NCBI GenBank assembly: GCA_021774995.1
Contig: JAJFIM010000109.1
Coordinates: forward strand, 1-35,111
Direction of reading: 5' to 3'
DNA: 35,111 bases
DNA from: Alphaproteobacteria bacterium
Lineage (GTDB): Bacteria; Pseudomonadota; Alphaproteobacteria; SMXP01
The notes beneath the pieces were generated by a model that searched no databases, was not told where the DNA came from, and saw only the letters and a program-made list of their open reading frames with translations. Below are positions 8,648-17,118 of the stretch, piece by piece; position 1 is the stretch's first letter; the number at the start of each line of letters is the position of its first letter. A program made the translations under genes and the position numbers.

Positions 8648-9221
8648 CGGCAAGTACACTTTCAAAGAATTTCTTGCTTCTGACCCCGGCGTAATCACGC
8701 ACAGCTTTCATCAGTTTTTGCTGATCCATTGAGCGTGCTTTTTTAGCAACGTTATCTTTCAACTTTTCTTTATCCTCCGCTAAAAAATCAAGATTATTCA
8801 TCAGATCAACCAGTAAGAATTCAGGGCTGGCGGTTTTTGGAAAGCGAGGCCGCTTTACAAAGAAAAAAGGGCGTCCGGCCAGCGTAAAATGTCCATCACG
8901 TTTATGATTATACACAAGCCTTTCATTATATAGCTGAGTCGTACCAACGCCCAAAGAATTATAAGCATTTAGTGACGCCAGATAAAAGTTGTCCTCTTTT
9001 AAGAAGGTGCTCACCAGCTTTTCATCGTCTGGCGGAACAGCCCCAAAGGAAGCCTTTTTAGGGTAGTAATAAACGCCATTCCTGAGCTTCTGGAGAGTGT
9101 TATCAGCCATAAGCAGCTGCAGGTGCCTGTCAACGGCGCTGCTAAAGCGTGCCAGATCAGCCCGCCGGTAGACCTGGCCGGGGCGAAGATGCTTTCTTAA
9201 TTGTACTACTGCATTGCTCAT
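8640..9221 (-). CDS. DUF6088/AbiEi-like antitoxin partner
   Basis: MSNAVVQLRKHLRPGQVYRRADLARFSSAVDRHLQLLMADNTLQKLRNGVYYYPKKASFGAVPP; overlaps the AbiEii start by 8 nt. Confidence 0.75.
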   Translation of the reverse strand: MSNAVVQLRKHLRPGQVYRRADLARFSSAVDRHLQLLMADNTLQKLRNGVYYYPKKASFGAVPPDDEKLVSTFLKEDNFYLASLNAYNSLGVGTTQLYNERLVYNHKRDGHFTLAGRPFFFVKRPRFPKTASPEFLLVDLMNNLDFLAEDKEKLKDNVAKKARSMDQQKLMKAVRDYAGVRSKKFFESVLADA

Positions 9222-9348
9222 AACTTCATTATAAGGAAAAATAGTTAAAAAATCAATTTTTTAGTCTAAAATTCATGCAAATATAGATTTGACTGTCCCT
9301 GCGAATGAAGCGTTCATCATCCAAAACGCTTCTAACGAAAGGGATCTC

Positions 9349-10119
9349 ATGAAAATACTCACCTACAGCGATGTGCATCTGGAATTCGGGCACAACTGGC
9401 ATCCACCGACTGATATTGACGGCGATGTCATGTTACTGGCCGGAGATATTGTCAGCTTTAAACATTATAACCCGCTTAAATTCCTGCTGAAGTTCTGGAA
9501 CAAGCCGGTGATCTACATTTCCGGCAATCACGAATATTATGACACCAATATGGACGTGGCCGAAAGAGTGGCTCTGGAATGGATCAGCCGGAAATTGCCA
9601 AATGTTCATTATCTGAAAAACAGCGCCATTAAAATTGACGGTGTTCATTTTTATGGCGGCACGATGTGGACGGATTTTGATGGCGGTAATTATCAGGCTA
9701 TGCGTTATGCGCAGGAATACATGAATGATTACTGGGTTATCCGCACCGATAAAGCGCAAAAACTAACGCCGGAAGATACACTCAAATTCCATGAGAAATA
9801 TGTTGAGAACCTGATTAAATGGTTTGAGGCTGATCTATCAGGGCCAAGGATTGTGTTATCACATCATGCGCCGATACCGGGGCCGACAGGATTAAACCGT
9901 CATGGGAACAGAGAGATTGAGCCCGCATACACATCCCGTGATATGATCAAAATCATCGATAAATATCAACCCGATCTTTGGGTGTACGGCCACACGCACC
10001 AACCCAATGATCAGACCTTTGGCAAAACCAGGATTATTTCCAACCCGCGCGGTTATGCCTTCAGGCACGAGTTGTGCGAAGGTTTCGACCCTTACGGCAA
10101 GCCGGTGGAGGTAAAATGA
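9349..10119 (+). CDS. Calcineurin-like metallophosphoesterase
   Basis: MKILTYSDVHLEFG...LLAGDIVS...ISGNHEYYDTN...LSHHAPIPG...VYGHTHQPNDQTFGKTRIISNPRGY. Confidence 0.85.
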   Translation: MKILTYSDVHLEFGHNWHPPTDIDGDVMLLAGDIVSFKHYNPLKFLLKFWNKPVIYISGNHEYYDTNMDVAERVALEWISRKLPNVHYLKNSAIKIDGVHFYGGTMWTDFDGGNYQAMRYAQEYMNDYWVIRTDKAQKLTPEDTLKFHEKYVENLIKWFEADLSGPRIVLSHHAPIPGPTGLNRHGNREIEPAYTSRDMIKIIDKYQPDLWVYGHTHQPNDQTFGKTRIISNPRGYAFRHELCEGFDPYGKPVEVK

Positions 10120-10322
10120 GCGAGAACGACAATCAGAAAACAAAACATATCCGGTTCAAAACCTATTGGATTATCCAGCGCGCCGTTGAAGAAGGCATAG
10201 CTTACGGCTTAAATCGGGCGCACAAACATACGGATAATCCCGATAATAATCATATCGCCCTGGAAATTGAACAGGCAGTAATGTCTGCGCTGGATGAGAT
10301 CATCGATTTTGAGAGAAGCTGA
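10116..10322 (+). CDS. Small hypothetical protein translationally coupled to the metallophosphoesterase
   Basis: ATGA overlap at 10116-10119; MSENDNQKTKHIRFKTYWIIQRAVEEGIAYGLNRAHKHTDNPDNNHIALEIEQAVMSALDEIIDFERS. Confidence 0.6.
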   Translation: MSENDNQKTKHIRFKTYWIIQRAVEEGIAYGLNRAHKHTDNPDNNHIALEIEQAVMSALDEIIDFERS

Positions 10323-10336
10323 GGCTATTTCTACAG

Positions 10337-10695
10337 TTAAGATGTGGTGCCGTTCAGTTTATCTTCCAGCGCATTCAGGAGATCTTTGTGTTTGTCGGGA
10401 TTCTGCCGGATCAGTTTTTGAATATTTTGCAGTTTCCACCGGATGGCAGGCATGTCTTTCAAGCCAGGGACCGGGAACAAATCCCAGTCCGGTTCCCCCT
10501 TTTTGAAACTGATCAAAAAACGCTTATCGTCATCATTAAGCGCTGAATGGATCTTGGCAATCAGCTCTTCCCGCGTGGCTTCGAATTGTTCATAAGTAAA
10601 GGGATCTGCTGTCATACCCGCGAATTTATGCTGGAATGCAGATCTCTGATCCAGAAAATTTGGATAGATCAATTCATTAATCGGCCTTCCGCCAC
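10337..10695 (-). pseudogene. AbiEii-like nucleotidyltransferase, C-terminal fragment
   Basis: GRPINELIYPNFLDQRSAFQHKFAGMTADPFTYEQFEATREELIAKIHSALNDDDKRFLISFKKGEPDWDLFPVPGLKDMPAIRWKLQNIQKLI. Confidence 0.7.
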
Positions 10696-10715
10696 CTAGA
10701 GCCGCCCGCTCCATA

Positions 10716-10889
10716 AGTGAAGATAATCATAGTTTTGATATTATTCATTCACCAATTAAAAATAATCAAGCACACTGTGATATAGAACTTACTTTTCCAG
10801 ACACAAAGCCACAAAAAGCGCAAAGAAATTTGATAATTCAAAAACTTGCCGAAGGGTTCTCAGAAATTTTAACGCCTGTACAGGCTTGA
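10716..10889 (+). pseudogene. Open C-terminal coding fragment without start codon
   Basis: Own reading: SEDNHSFDIIHSPIKNNQAHCDIELTFPDTKPQKAQRNLIIQKLAEGFSEILTPVQA*. 57 codons, no in-frame start; sits between AbiEii pieces. Confidence 0.35.
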
Positions 10890-10973
10890 TTATCCTCAAT
10901 AATATAACTGGATGTTTTCCTTTTTTCACGCCTTCATGCTGATGATGCAATCATCACAAAAGCAAGGTTTGAT

Positions 10974-11240
10974 ATGACCAGTCCCAATCTCTCCGCCGAT
11001 ATTGCCGAAATGCTGCTGGCCAAGGGCTATACCGAGGCGCCCAGCGATAATAAACAGTGGCGCATTTTCTTTCAGCCTGCGAGCATGGACACGCGCTGGT
11101 TCGTGCATGAGGGCGGGAAAGTCCGGCGTGGCAAAAGCGTTCATAATTCCACCGCGATCACGCAGGAAGCCCGCCGCATGCTGGGGCGCTACTGGCTGGA
11201 AAAACGCGGCGGCAACCTCTGCAACAGATGGCCGGGATGA
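10974..11240 (+). CDS. Hypothetical protein, C-terminus likely chimeric
   Basis: MTSPNLSADIAEMLLAKGYTEAPSDNKQWRIFFQPASMDTRWFVHEGGKVRRGKSVHNSTAITQEARRMLGRYWLEKRGG; the last residues overlap the AbiEii N-fragment junction. Confidence 0.45.
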   Translation: MTSPNLSADIAEMLLAKGYTEAPSDNKQWRIFFQPASMDTRWFVHEGGKVRRGKSVHNSTAITQEARRMLGRYWLEKRGGNLCNRWPG

Positions 11241-11543
11241 ACTGCATAATAACTTTGCTTCTGTGCCGTCAGTTTGTTCAAGGATTTGCGTATTGACTTC
11301 GGGCGCTGCTTTTCCCAGACGCTCCTTAATCCGGCGCAAGCCTGCAGCGATATTTTCCAGTCCCGTTTTTCTATCATCCAAAGGCAGATATGTAAGGTCT
11401 ATATCAACCGACAGGCGCGGCATATCTCGAATAAAAAGGTTAATCGCTGTGCCGCCCTTTAGCGCGAAAACTTCTTCCTCCGCCACATGCGGCAAAATTC
11501 GGAGAAGCAGGTCAACCTGTGCACGGTAGCGGGGATCAATCAT
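11230..11543 (-). pseudogene. AbiEii-like nucleotidyltransferase, N-terminal fragment
   Basis: MIDPRYRAQVDLLLRILPHVAEEEVFALKGGTAINLFIRDMPRLSVDIDLTYLPLDDRKTGLENIAAGLRRIKERLG...EAKLL; the ORF then continues in unrelated sequence to 10926. Confidence 0.75.
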
Positions 11544-12307
11544 ACGTTTGCCAGCTCCTCTGGTATGCTGATTTTGAATTTTGAGACATAAACACCGCCT
11601 TTAACGATAGCGCGGTCGCCAGTTCCCAGATCAAATCGGTCTGTATCAAGGAATGTCCGCCATTGATGCCCTGCTTTATCCGCCATATACAGGAACAAGC
11701 GCTTCACCTTCACTGACTTGCATGATTCCAGCAATTCCTGCAACAGCTTCGGACGTAAATTGGCAAGTCCTTCCATCAGTTGATAGCATTCCACCAGATC
11801 CATTCGTTCTGGCGCAAGATACAGGCATTCCAGTATTGCCCGTTCGGATGATGAAATACGGATAGTAAAATTTTGTTCCTGATGTTCGCTCAGCCCTATG
11901 TCTTCTGGCAAAAAGGAGGTTCGGATATATTCTAAGGGCGCACCCCATTCGTAATCAGAAAACCATTTCGGCAATGTTCGGCCAGTGCCAGAAAACAAAA
12001 AGATCGTCTCACCACCAAGCCGCACATAGCGGGCCGTACCTTGCCGCGACAGAGCCGTCAGCGCTCCTGCGTGAACCGGAAAGGCCAATTGCTCCTGCAG
12101 CGCACACAGCGCGCCTGGCCAGGCCACAGAATCATGCGGCCTTTTATAAGCGCCTGCACCCAACGAAGACAACCAGCCGCTCTTCCGGTATCTTTTCTGC
12201 AGATCGCGCGATATGCCATGCTGCTCCAGCCATCCGGCAAGAAAAGGAACACCGGATTTATGAGCCTCCAGCATATACTTTAATTTATCTTCTTTTTTGG
12301 TACTCAT
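11540..12307 (-). CDS. AbiEi family antitoxin (type IV TA)
   Basis: GISRDLQKRYRKSGWLSSLGAGAYKRPHDSVAWPGALCALQEQLAFPVHAGALTALSRQGTARYVRLGGETIFLFSG...SSERAILECLYLAPE; overlaps the AbiEii N-fragment start. Confidence 0.8.
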   Translation of the reverse strand: MSTKKEDKLKYMLEAHKSGVPFLAGWLEQHGISRDLQKRYRKSGWLSSLGAGAYKRPHDSVAWPGALCALQEQLAFPVHAGALTALSRQGTARYVRLGGETIFLFSGTGRTLPKWFSDYEWGAPLEYIRTSFLPEDIGLSEHQEQNFTIRISSSERAILECLYLAPERMDLVECYQLMEGLANLRPKLLQELLESCKSVKVKRLFLYMADKAGHQWRTFLDTDRFDLGTGDRAIVKGGVYVSKFKISIPEELANV

Positions 12308-12577
12308 AGTACCTATAATACAGTTTTTTTAATGAAAAGCCAGTTAAATAATCTGCTTCCAAAAACCTGAAGGTCGCATATTTCCGGCACCTAACGCATT
12401 GATTTTGCATGCGTGAATTATTCATAAAGTACAATAGGGTATTATTCCTAAGTCAATTTTCGCTTGTTTTCGAAGGGGTTGTCAGGAATTTGCTTCCGGA
12501 TTGCTTCCAAATCCGATGTAGGGTATCGATCTGCATCGCATCGAAATGACGGTTAAGTCATTGAAATATAAAGGAAA

Positions 12578-12627
12578 AAATTGGTTGCGGGAGTAGGATT
12601 TGAACCTACGACCTTCAGGTTATGAGC
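12578..12627 (-). repeat. Exact 50-bp copy of the tRNA-fMet 3' half (att-like direct repeat)
   Basis: aaattggttgcgggagtaggatttgaacctacgaccttcaggttatgagc, identical to 14602-14651; sequences diverge on both sides. Confidence 0.9.
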
Positions 12628-12923
12628 TTAAAAGGCCATATGCTAACCTATTGATTTTAAATGTAAAAATTGCCATTGACATATTAATGTGCGAACGCGT
12701 GTGCGACTGATTCGGCCTATTTTACAAGCCATTCCAAGCACTTGCTTGCTGAGCAACGATTTTCGAGTTTTTACTCAGAATTACGCTCTTCAGGTTTTTG
12801 ACTCGAAGGTCGCAGAGACGCCTAAAAACCTATGCGAATTCGAGTATATTTATACCACTTTATAAGAAAACCAATACTTTACAACAATGCAGTTTGTACG
12901 AATTTTTGTGCGAGAAATAAAAC

Positions 12924-12939
12924 ATTCCCGTTCGGGAAT
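12924..12939. promoter_or_regulatory. Dyad ATTCCCG-TT-CGGGAAT, operator-like
   Basis: 7-bp perfect inverted arms with 2-nt spacer in a non-coding stretch. Confidence 0.35.
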
Positions 12940-12970
12940 ATTTCCCTCTAAATGCTATTCAAACGTGACT

Positions 12971-13228
12971 TCACGGCTCGCATAATAGTGCATCCGCTAA
13001 CATTGTTTGTTTTGTTCTTTCATTTATTCGGAGTTCTAAATCTAAGGCAGACAGAACAGCCAAAATCGTTTCCAGCTTTGCCGCCGGATTTCCATTTTCG
13101 ATGAGAGATATGGTTTCTTGGCGCAGCCCCGCCTTTTCACCCAATTCGGATTGGCTCATGCCGCGCTTTTTACGGGCGCGGCGAATAGTGTTTCCAAGTT
13201 GTTCAGGGCTACGTGCTAATTCAGACAT
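12971..13228 (-). CDS. Xre/HipB-like HTH transcriptional regulator (orphan antitoxin?)
   Basis: MSELARSPEQLGNTIRRARKKRGMSQSELGEKAGLRQETISLIENGNPAAKLETILAVLSALDLELRINER; SD AAGGAG before ATG at 13228. Confidence 0.8.
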   Translation of the reverse strand: MSELARSPEQLGNTIRRARKKRGMSQSELGEKAGLRQETISLIENGNPAAKLETILAVLSALDLELRINERTKQTMLADALLCEP

Positions 13229-13248
13229 AATCGACTCCTTCGACATCA

Positions 13249-13349
13249 TTATGCGCCAAATCGCATAAAACGTCAATATCGGAATTAACACATAAAATGG
13301 AATTATGCGCCAAATCGCATAAAATTAAATTATCGGATTTGACGCATAA
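13249..13349. promoter_or_regulatory. Two identical operators TTATGCG-ccaaat-CGCATAA plus a half-site
   Basis: 13249-13268 and 13303-13322 identical; CGCATAA half-site at 13343-13349, upstream of the Xre gene. Confidence 0.75.
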
Positions 13350-13378
13350 GAAATATTGGCGGCTAAAATCAAAAACTA

Positions 13379-13560
13379 AAGTTTAAGCGTACTCATTAGC
13401 GTTTCAATTTTCTGCAAAAGCTCATCAAAAGTCACTATTTCAACATTTTTCTGATTGTTTCTGAGCAGTTCAAAACATTCCTTTTGTTCATCTGACAAGC
13501 TAGATTTACGCCCCGCAATCAATATTACTTTGGGATCAAGGCTTGGATATAGTGGAACTA
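13379..13560 (-). pseudogene. Shedu-like DUF4263 protein, C-terminal fragment
   Basis: [60 protein letters not shown] resembles the DUF4263 C-terminus (IAGR...L.RN...VEI.TFDELL). Confidence 0.5.
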
Positions 13561-13565
13561 AAACG

Positions 13566-13767
13566 GCCTGGCATACCCATCCACATGCCTTTACGTTTGG
13601 AAGCCGCCAATTTATCGCGGATGCGCTCCCCAATGACCTCACGCTCAAATTGGGCAAAGCTCAGCAGGATATTTAGCGTCAAGGCTGTTAAATTCTTGAT
13701 CTAGACCTTCCTCTGTAGATTTACGGGTGTAAATGGCGCAGCGGATATTGCTTTTTTCTTTGCTCAT
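13566..13767 (-). pseudogene. Large serine recombinase, internally deleted
   Basis: [31 protein letters not shown] is followed, in another frame, by [36 protein letters not shown]. Confidence 0.75.
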
Positions 13768-14201
13768 GATATCCGCTCCTTACGAGAGGTCAGGCCAAAA
13801 AAGGCATTCCCGCTCCAGCGCGTGCCTGTAATCAATGTAGCAATCGCGCTCAGGCTTTTATAATGGTCACCCTGATATTCAAAGCCTTTGCTGAGCACTG
13901 TGACATAATGATCTGTGCCACCATGTTCCCGCATCAGGCGCGTACCAGCGACAGGGCGGAAGGCTTTGACGCGGCGTTTGATTTTTTTGCCTTTAATCAG
14001 GTCACGGAGCATATTATGGGTATCAGTCGATAGTCCGCCAAATTCCAGCTCTTGCATACGGTAGGCCAGCTTATTGACCAGTGTGGCTTTGTTAAATAAA
14101 GGGGCAGATTCATCAAAATAGCTCTCCCACAAATCTTTTAAATAGGGCATGGACTGATTAGCAAGCCCGGCTATTTCTTTTTCTAATTCACTGTTATACA
14201 T
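13764..14201 (-). CDS. DUF2924 domain protein
   Basis: LVNKLAYRMQELEFGGLSTDTHNMLRDL...AFRPVAGTRLMREHGGTDHYVTVLSKGFEYQGDHYKSLSAIATLITGTRWSGNAFFGL. Confidence 0.75.
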   Translation of the reverse strand: MYNSELEKEIAGLANQSMPYLKDLWESYFDESAPLFNKATLVNKLAYRMQELEFGGLSTDTHNMLRDLIKGKKIKRRVKAFRPVAGTRLMREHGGTDHYVTVLSKGFEYQGDHYKSLSAIATLITGTRWSGNAFFGLTSRKERIS

Positions 14202-14605
14202 CGATTTTTCTCCGTATTCGTCTTACACACATGAATGCTTCACCGGGGCAGTAAGTCCAGCTAAAGCTCTCTCTTTCTTCTGGTATGTGAATGGCTTTAA
14301 AAACGACGACGAGAATTCAAACTTTTTCAAAGAAAACCGCATAGCAAACGATACAAACGGAATCTTCTGGTTGGGAATATGTGGGTTTTGTTCAAAATCA
14401 ATGCGTTACAACCTGAATACTTTTTGCGAAAGAGTCTTCAGCTTTTGAGAGAATGGGCACAATTTCGCCTTTGAACAGAGGAAATGGGGGAGAGATAGTA
14501 TTGAGCCTGTGAACAGCTCTACCTCGAAAACCCCGCAAAGACTGGGCTTTCGGGCAAAGAAAAACCGCCCAACATTGCTGTTAGAGCGGTTCGTAATTAG
14601 TAAAT

Positions 14606-14682
<77 letters not shown>

Positions 14683-14775
14683 TCACCGAGAGATCTAGGG
14701 TTATAAACAACCCGCCTCTATTAATCAAGCAGCTTCTTTTTCCCGCTTCTTTTGCGATACCTCAGGCGCAGTGGT

Positions 14776-15570
14776 CTAATTCCCGAACAGATTTTTAATA
14801 CCGTTGGTTAAGGAGTCACCAAATCCTTCGCCTGTTTGTTTTGTAAAAGAACGGCCCAGATCAAGTTGTGCGCCTATTTCCGCCAGCGCTTCTTGTGACA
14901 TGCCCTGTAAAAGCCCGCCGGATCCGGCCGATTTCATCGCTATTTTCACAAACTGATCTGTAATGTCGGAAACGGCTTGCGCCGGTGCGATCCCTCCCTC
15001 TTTTTGACCAAGATTCTGCATATGAATATTGGGAAGGGCTATGGCGGCCATTTCCTGATCCAGCAGCGTGATAAGCGGTTTCATTGTCGCATCATCAATA
15101 TGTAGATTGTTAATGATGACTTTTGTAGCGGATGTGGCTGGATCTTTCGCCGGTTTATCGGCTTGTTTTTTGCTGCTCATCGCATTGTCGCGTAATGCCG
15201 TCAGGTTTGTCCCCTGTGCGCCAACCTCCAGATTTAAGGTCGTACCTGTCACAATAATTTTGTCAAAAACAAGTTTTTCACGAGAAAGACTGTTTGCTGT
15301 TACAGAAATGTTCTCAACCGTTAAAGCATGGGGGGCGCTAAATCCTGCTGGATTACCGACATGAAGACCTGTTAATTCGACCGTTAACTCAGCAAGTGAA
15401 ATATCCAATGTATCAATTGTAACCTTTACATCCAAAGCCTTGCTGGCTACTTTTTCAATGGCTGTTTTTGCTACGGACCCCATATTCAAATACAGGGCTA
15501 CGGCTCCGATTAACAAAAGCGCTATAATGCCGCCGATAACAGGCATTTTATTTTTTTTCTTCTCGCTCAT
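14776..15570 (-). CDS. AsmA-like/DUF748-type envelope protein
   Basis: N-terminal TM plus VEKVASKALDVKVTIDTLDISLAELTVELTGLHVGNPAGFSAPHALTVENISVTANS. Confidence 0.6.
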   Translation of the reverse strand: MSEKKKNKMPVIGGIIALLLIGAVALYLNMGSVAKTAIEKVASKALDVKVTIDTLDISLAELTVELTGLHVGNPAGFSAPHALTVENISVTANSLSREKLVFDKIIVTGTTLNLEVGAQGTNLTALRDNAMSSKKQADKPAKDPATSATKVIINNLHIDDATMKPLITLLDQEMAAIALPNIHMQNLGQKEGGIAPAQAVSDITDQFVKIAMKSAGSGGLLQGMSQEALAEIGAQLDLGRSFTKQTGEGFGDSLTNGIKNLFGN

Positions 15571-15681
15571 CTGATGTTTTCCTTTGAGGGTAAAATTTTA
15601 CTTATGCTGCCTAACTTTCTGGACTCAATCAAGTGAAAGCTTTTATGTAACTGTTTTTCTCAACAATACGAATTTAAGACT

Positions 15682-17118
15682 ATGGATAAAATAAAAAAAT
15701 ATATGCCTCTCGCTGTTCTGATCCTGTTGATCGCCGGAGCCTATGCTAGCGGTTTACATGAAATGTTGAACCTTGAGACATTACAGGCTCATAAAGGGCA
15801 ATTGAAAGCCTATGTGACAGAGAAACCCGTTATGACCGCGATGGGTTTTACGGCGGCCTATCTTGTGGCGGTGGCCTTGTCTTTGCCCGTGGCAACGTTA
15901 TTAACGCTTTTGGGCGGGTTCTTGTTTGGTAAATGGTTGGGCACGTTGTTTGTGGTGTTGGGCGCGACCCTTGGGGCAAGCATTATCTTTCTGATCGCCA
16001 AAAGCTCTTTGGGAACGGTTTTGCGTGAGAAGGCCGGGCCGTTATATAAGAAAGCCGCCAAAAATATGGAGGAGAATGCCTGGGGTTATCTCTTTTTTAT
16101 GCGCCTTGTCCCCGTGTTTCCTTTTGTTTTGGTCAATATTGTTCCGGCCCTGTTTAACGTGCCTCTGCGTATGTATTTTATAACGACCTTTTTTGGCGTG
16201 ATGCCCGGCACATTCGTTTTCGTCAATGTCGGCGAAACACTGGGGGAGATTGAGTCTCTGAATGATCTGGTGTCGCTGAAAACTTTATTTGCCGTGGCGC
16301 TGTTTGGCGTTTTTGCGTTGATCCCGGTTATTTATAAACAGGTGAAAGCCCGTAAAGCCACGGTTGAAATGGTACTTTTTGCACTTGCTTTGGGTGTGGC
16401 AACACCGGCGCAAGCCTCGGATTATAATCGTTTTCTGACATTGTATGACGGCCTGTTGCAAGATTATGTTCATCAGGCAGACTTCCGAACCTTTTCGTAT
16501 AATGCCGTGGATTATGAGGGCTGGGCGCAGGATCCCCGGTACAAACAGGCCCGGGCAGCGATTATAAAATCCGTGCCACAAGACGGAGAGACTCGTGATG
16601 AGGAAATGGCATTTTGGATCAATACCTATAACTTTCTGACGATTGATTTGATAGTCAGTCACAACGAAAATGAGAGCATTAAAAATCTGGGTAGTTTTTT
16701 TCACTCTCCCTGGGAAAAAGCAGAGTGGGTAATCGGCGACAGGTCTTTAACATTGGATGACATAGAGCACGATATTCTGCGACCCATGGGGGAGGCACGT
16801 GTTCATTTTGCCATTAATTGCGCTTCCTTGTCTTGTCCGGATTTACGCCCGGAATCTTACCGTGCCGAACGGTTGGATGAACAGCTTGAAAATCAGGCCC
16901 GGCTTACATTGAAGAATCATGGTAAAGGCTTTTACTACGACAACGAAAATGATACAGCTTACGTCACAAAGATACTGGACTGGTTTGGCGATGATTTTGG
17001 TGATCTTTACACATGGCTGCAAGACTACAAGCCCGGTGTTATGAATTCGGAAACGACAATTCGCTTTCTTCCCTATGATTGGTCCCTCAACAAGAAAAGG
17101 ACGGAAATTCGTTCATGA
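15682..17118 (+). CDS. VTT-domain (TVP38/TMEM64) membrane protein fused to DUF547
   Basis: N-terminal GGFLFGKWLGTLFVVLGATLGASIIFLIAK...FMRLVPVFPFVLVNIVPALFNVPLRMYFITTFFGVMPGTFVFVNVG; C-terminal MAFWINTYNFLTIDLIVSH...LTLDDIEHDILRP...VHFAINCASLSCPDLRPESY. Confidence 0.85.
   Translation: MDKIKKYMPLAVLILLIAGAYASGLHEMLNLETLQAHKGQLKAYVTEKPVMTAMGFTAAYLVAVALSLPVATLLTLLGGFLFGKWLGTLFVVLGATLGASIIFLIAKSSLGTVLREKAGPLYKKAAKNMEENAWGYLFFMRLVPVFPFVLVNIVPALFNVPLRMYFITTFFGVMPGTFVFVNVGETLGEIESLNDLVSLKTLFAVALFGVFALIPVIYKQVKARKATVEMVLFALALGVATPAQASDYNRFLTLYDGLLQDYVHQADFRTFSYNAVDYEGWAQDPRYKQARAAIIKSVPQDGETRDEEMAFWINTYNFLTIDLIVSHNENESIKNLGSFFHSPWEKAEWVIGDRSLTLDDIEHDILRPMGEARVHFAINCASLSCPDLRPESYRAERLDEQLENQARLTLKNHGKGFYYDNENDTAYVTKILDWFGDDFGDLYTWLQDYKPGVMNSETTIRFLPYDWSLNKKRTEIRS

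Noticed and set aside
11002-11529. 175-aa + strand ORF
   Set aside because: Overlaps and is antisense to the AbiEii N-terminal fragment; Arg/Ser-rich shadow frame.
12578-12627. Second functional tRNA-Met
   Set aside because: Identity stops within the anticodon arm; the 5' half is absent.
14231-14460. Start-less + frame reading ...FFWYVNGFKNDDENSNFFKENRIANDTNGIFWLG...
   Set aside because: No start codon, SD or recognisable family; could be a fragment, but evidence is too weak to call.
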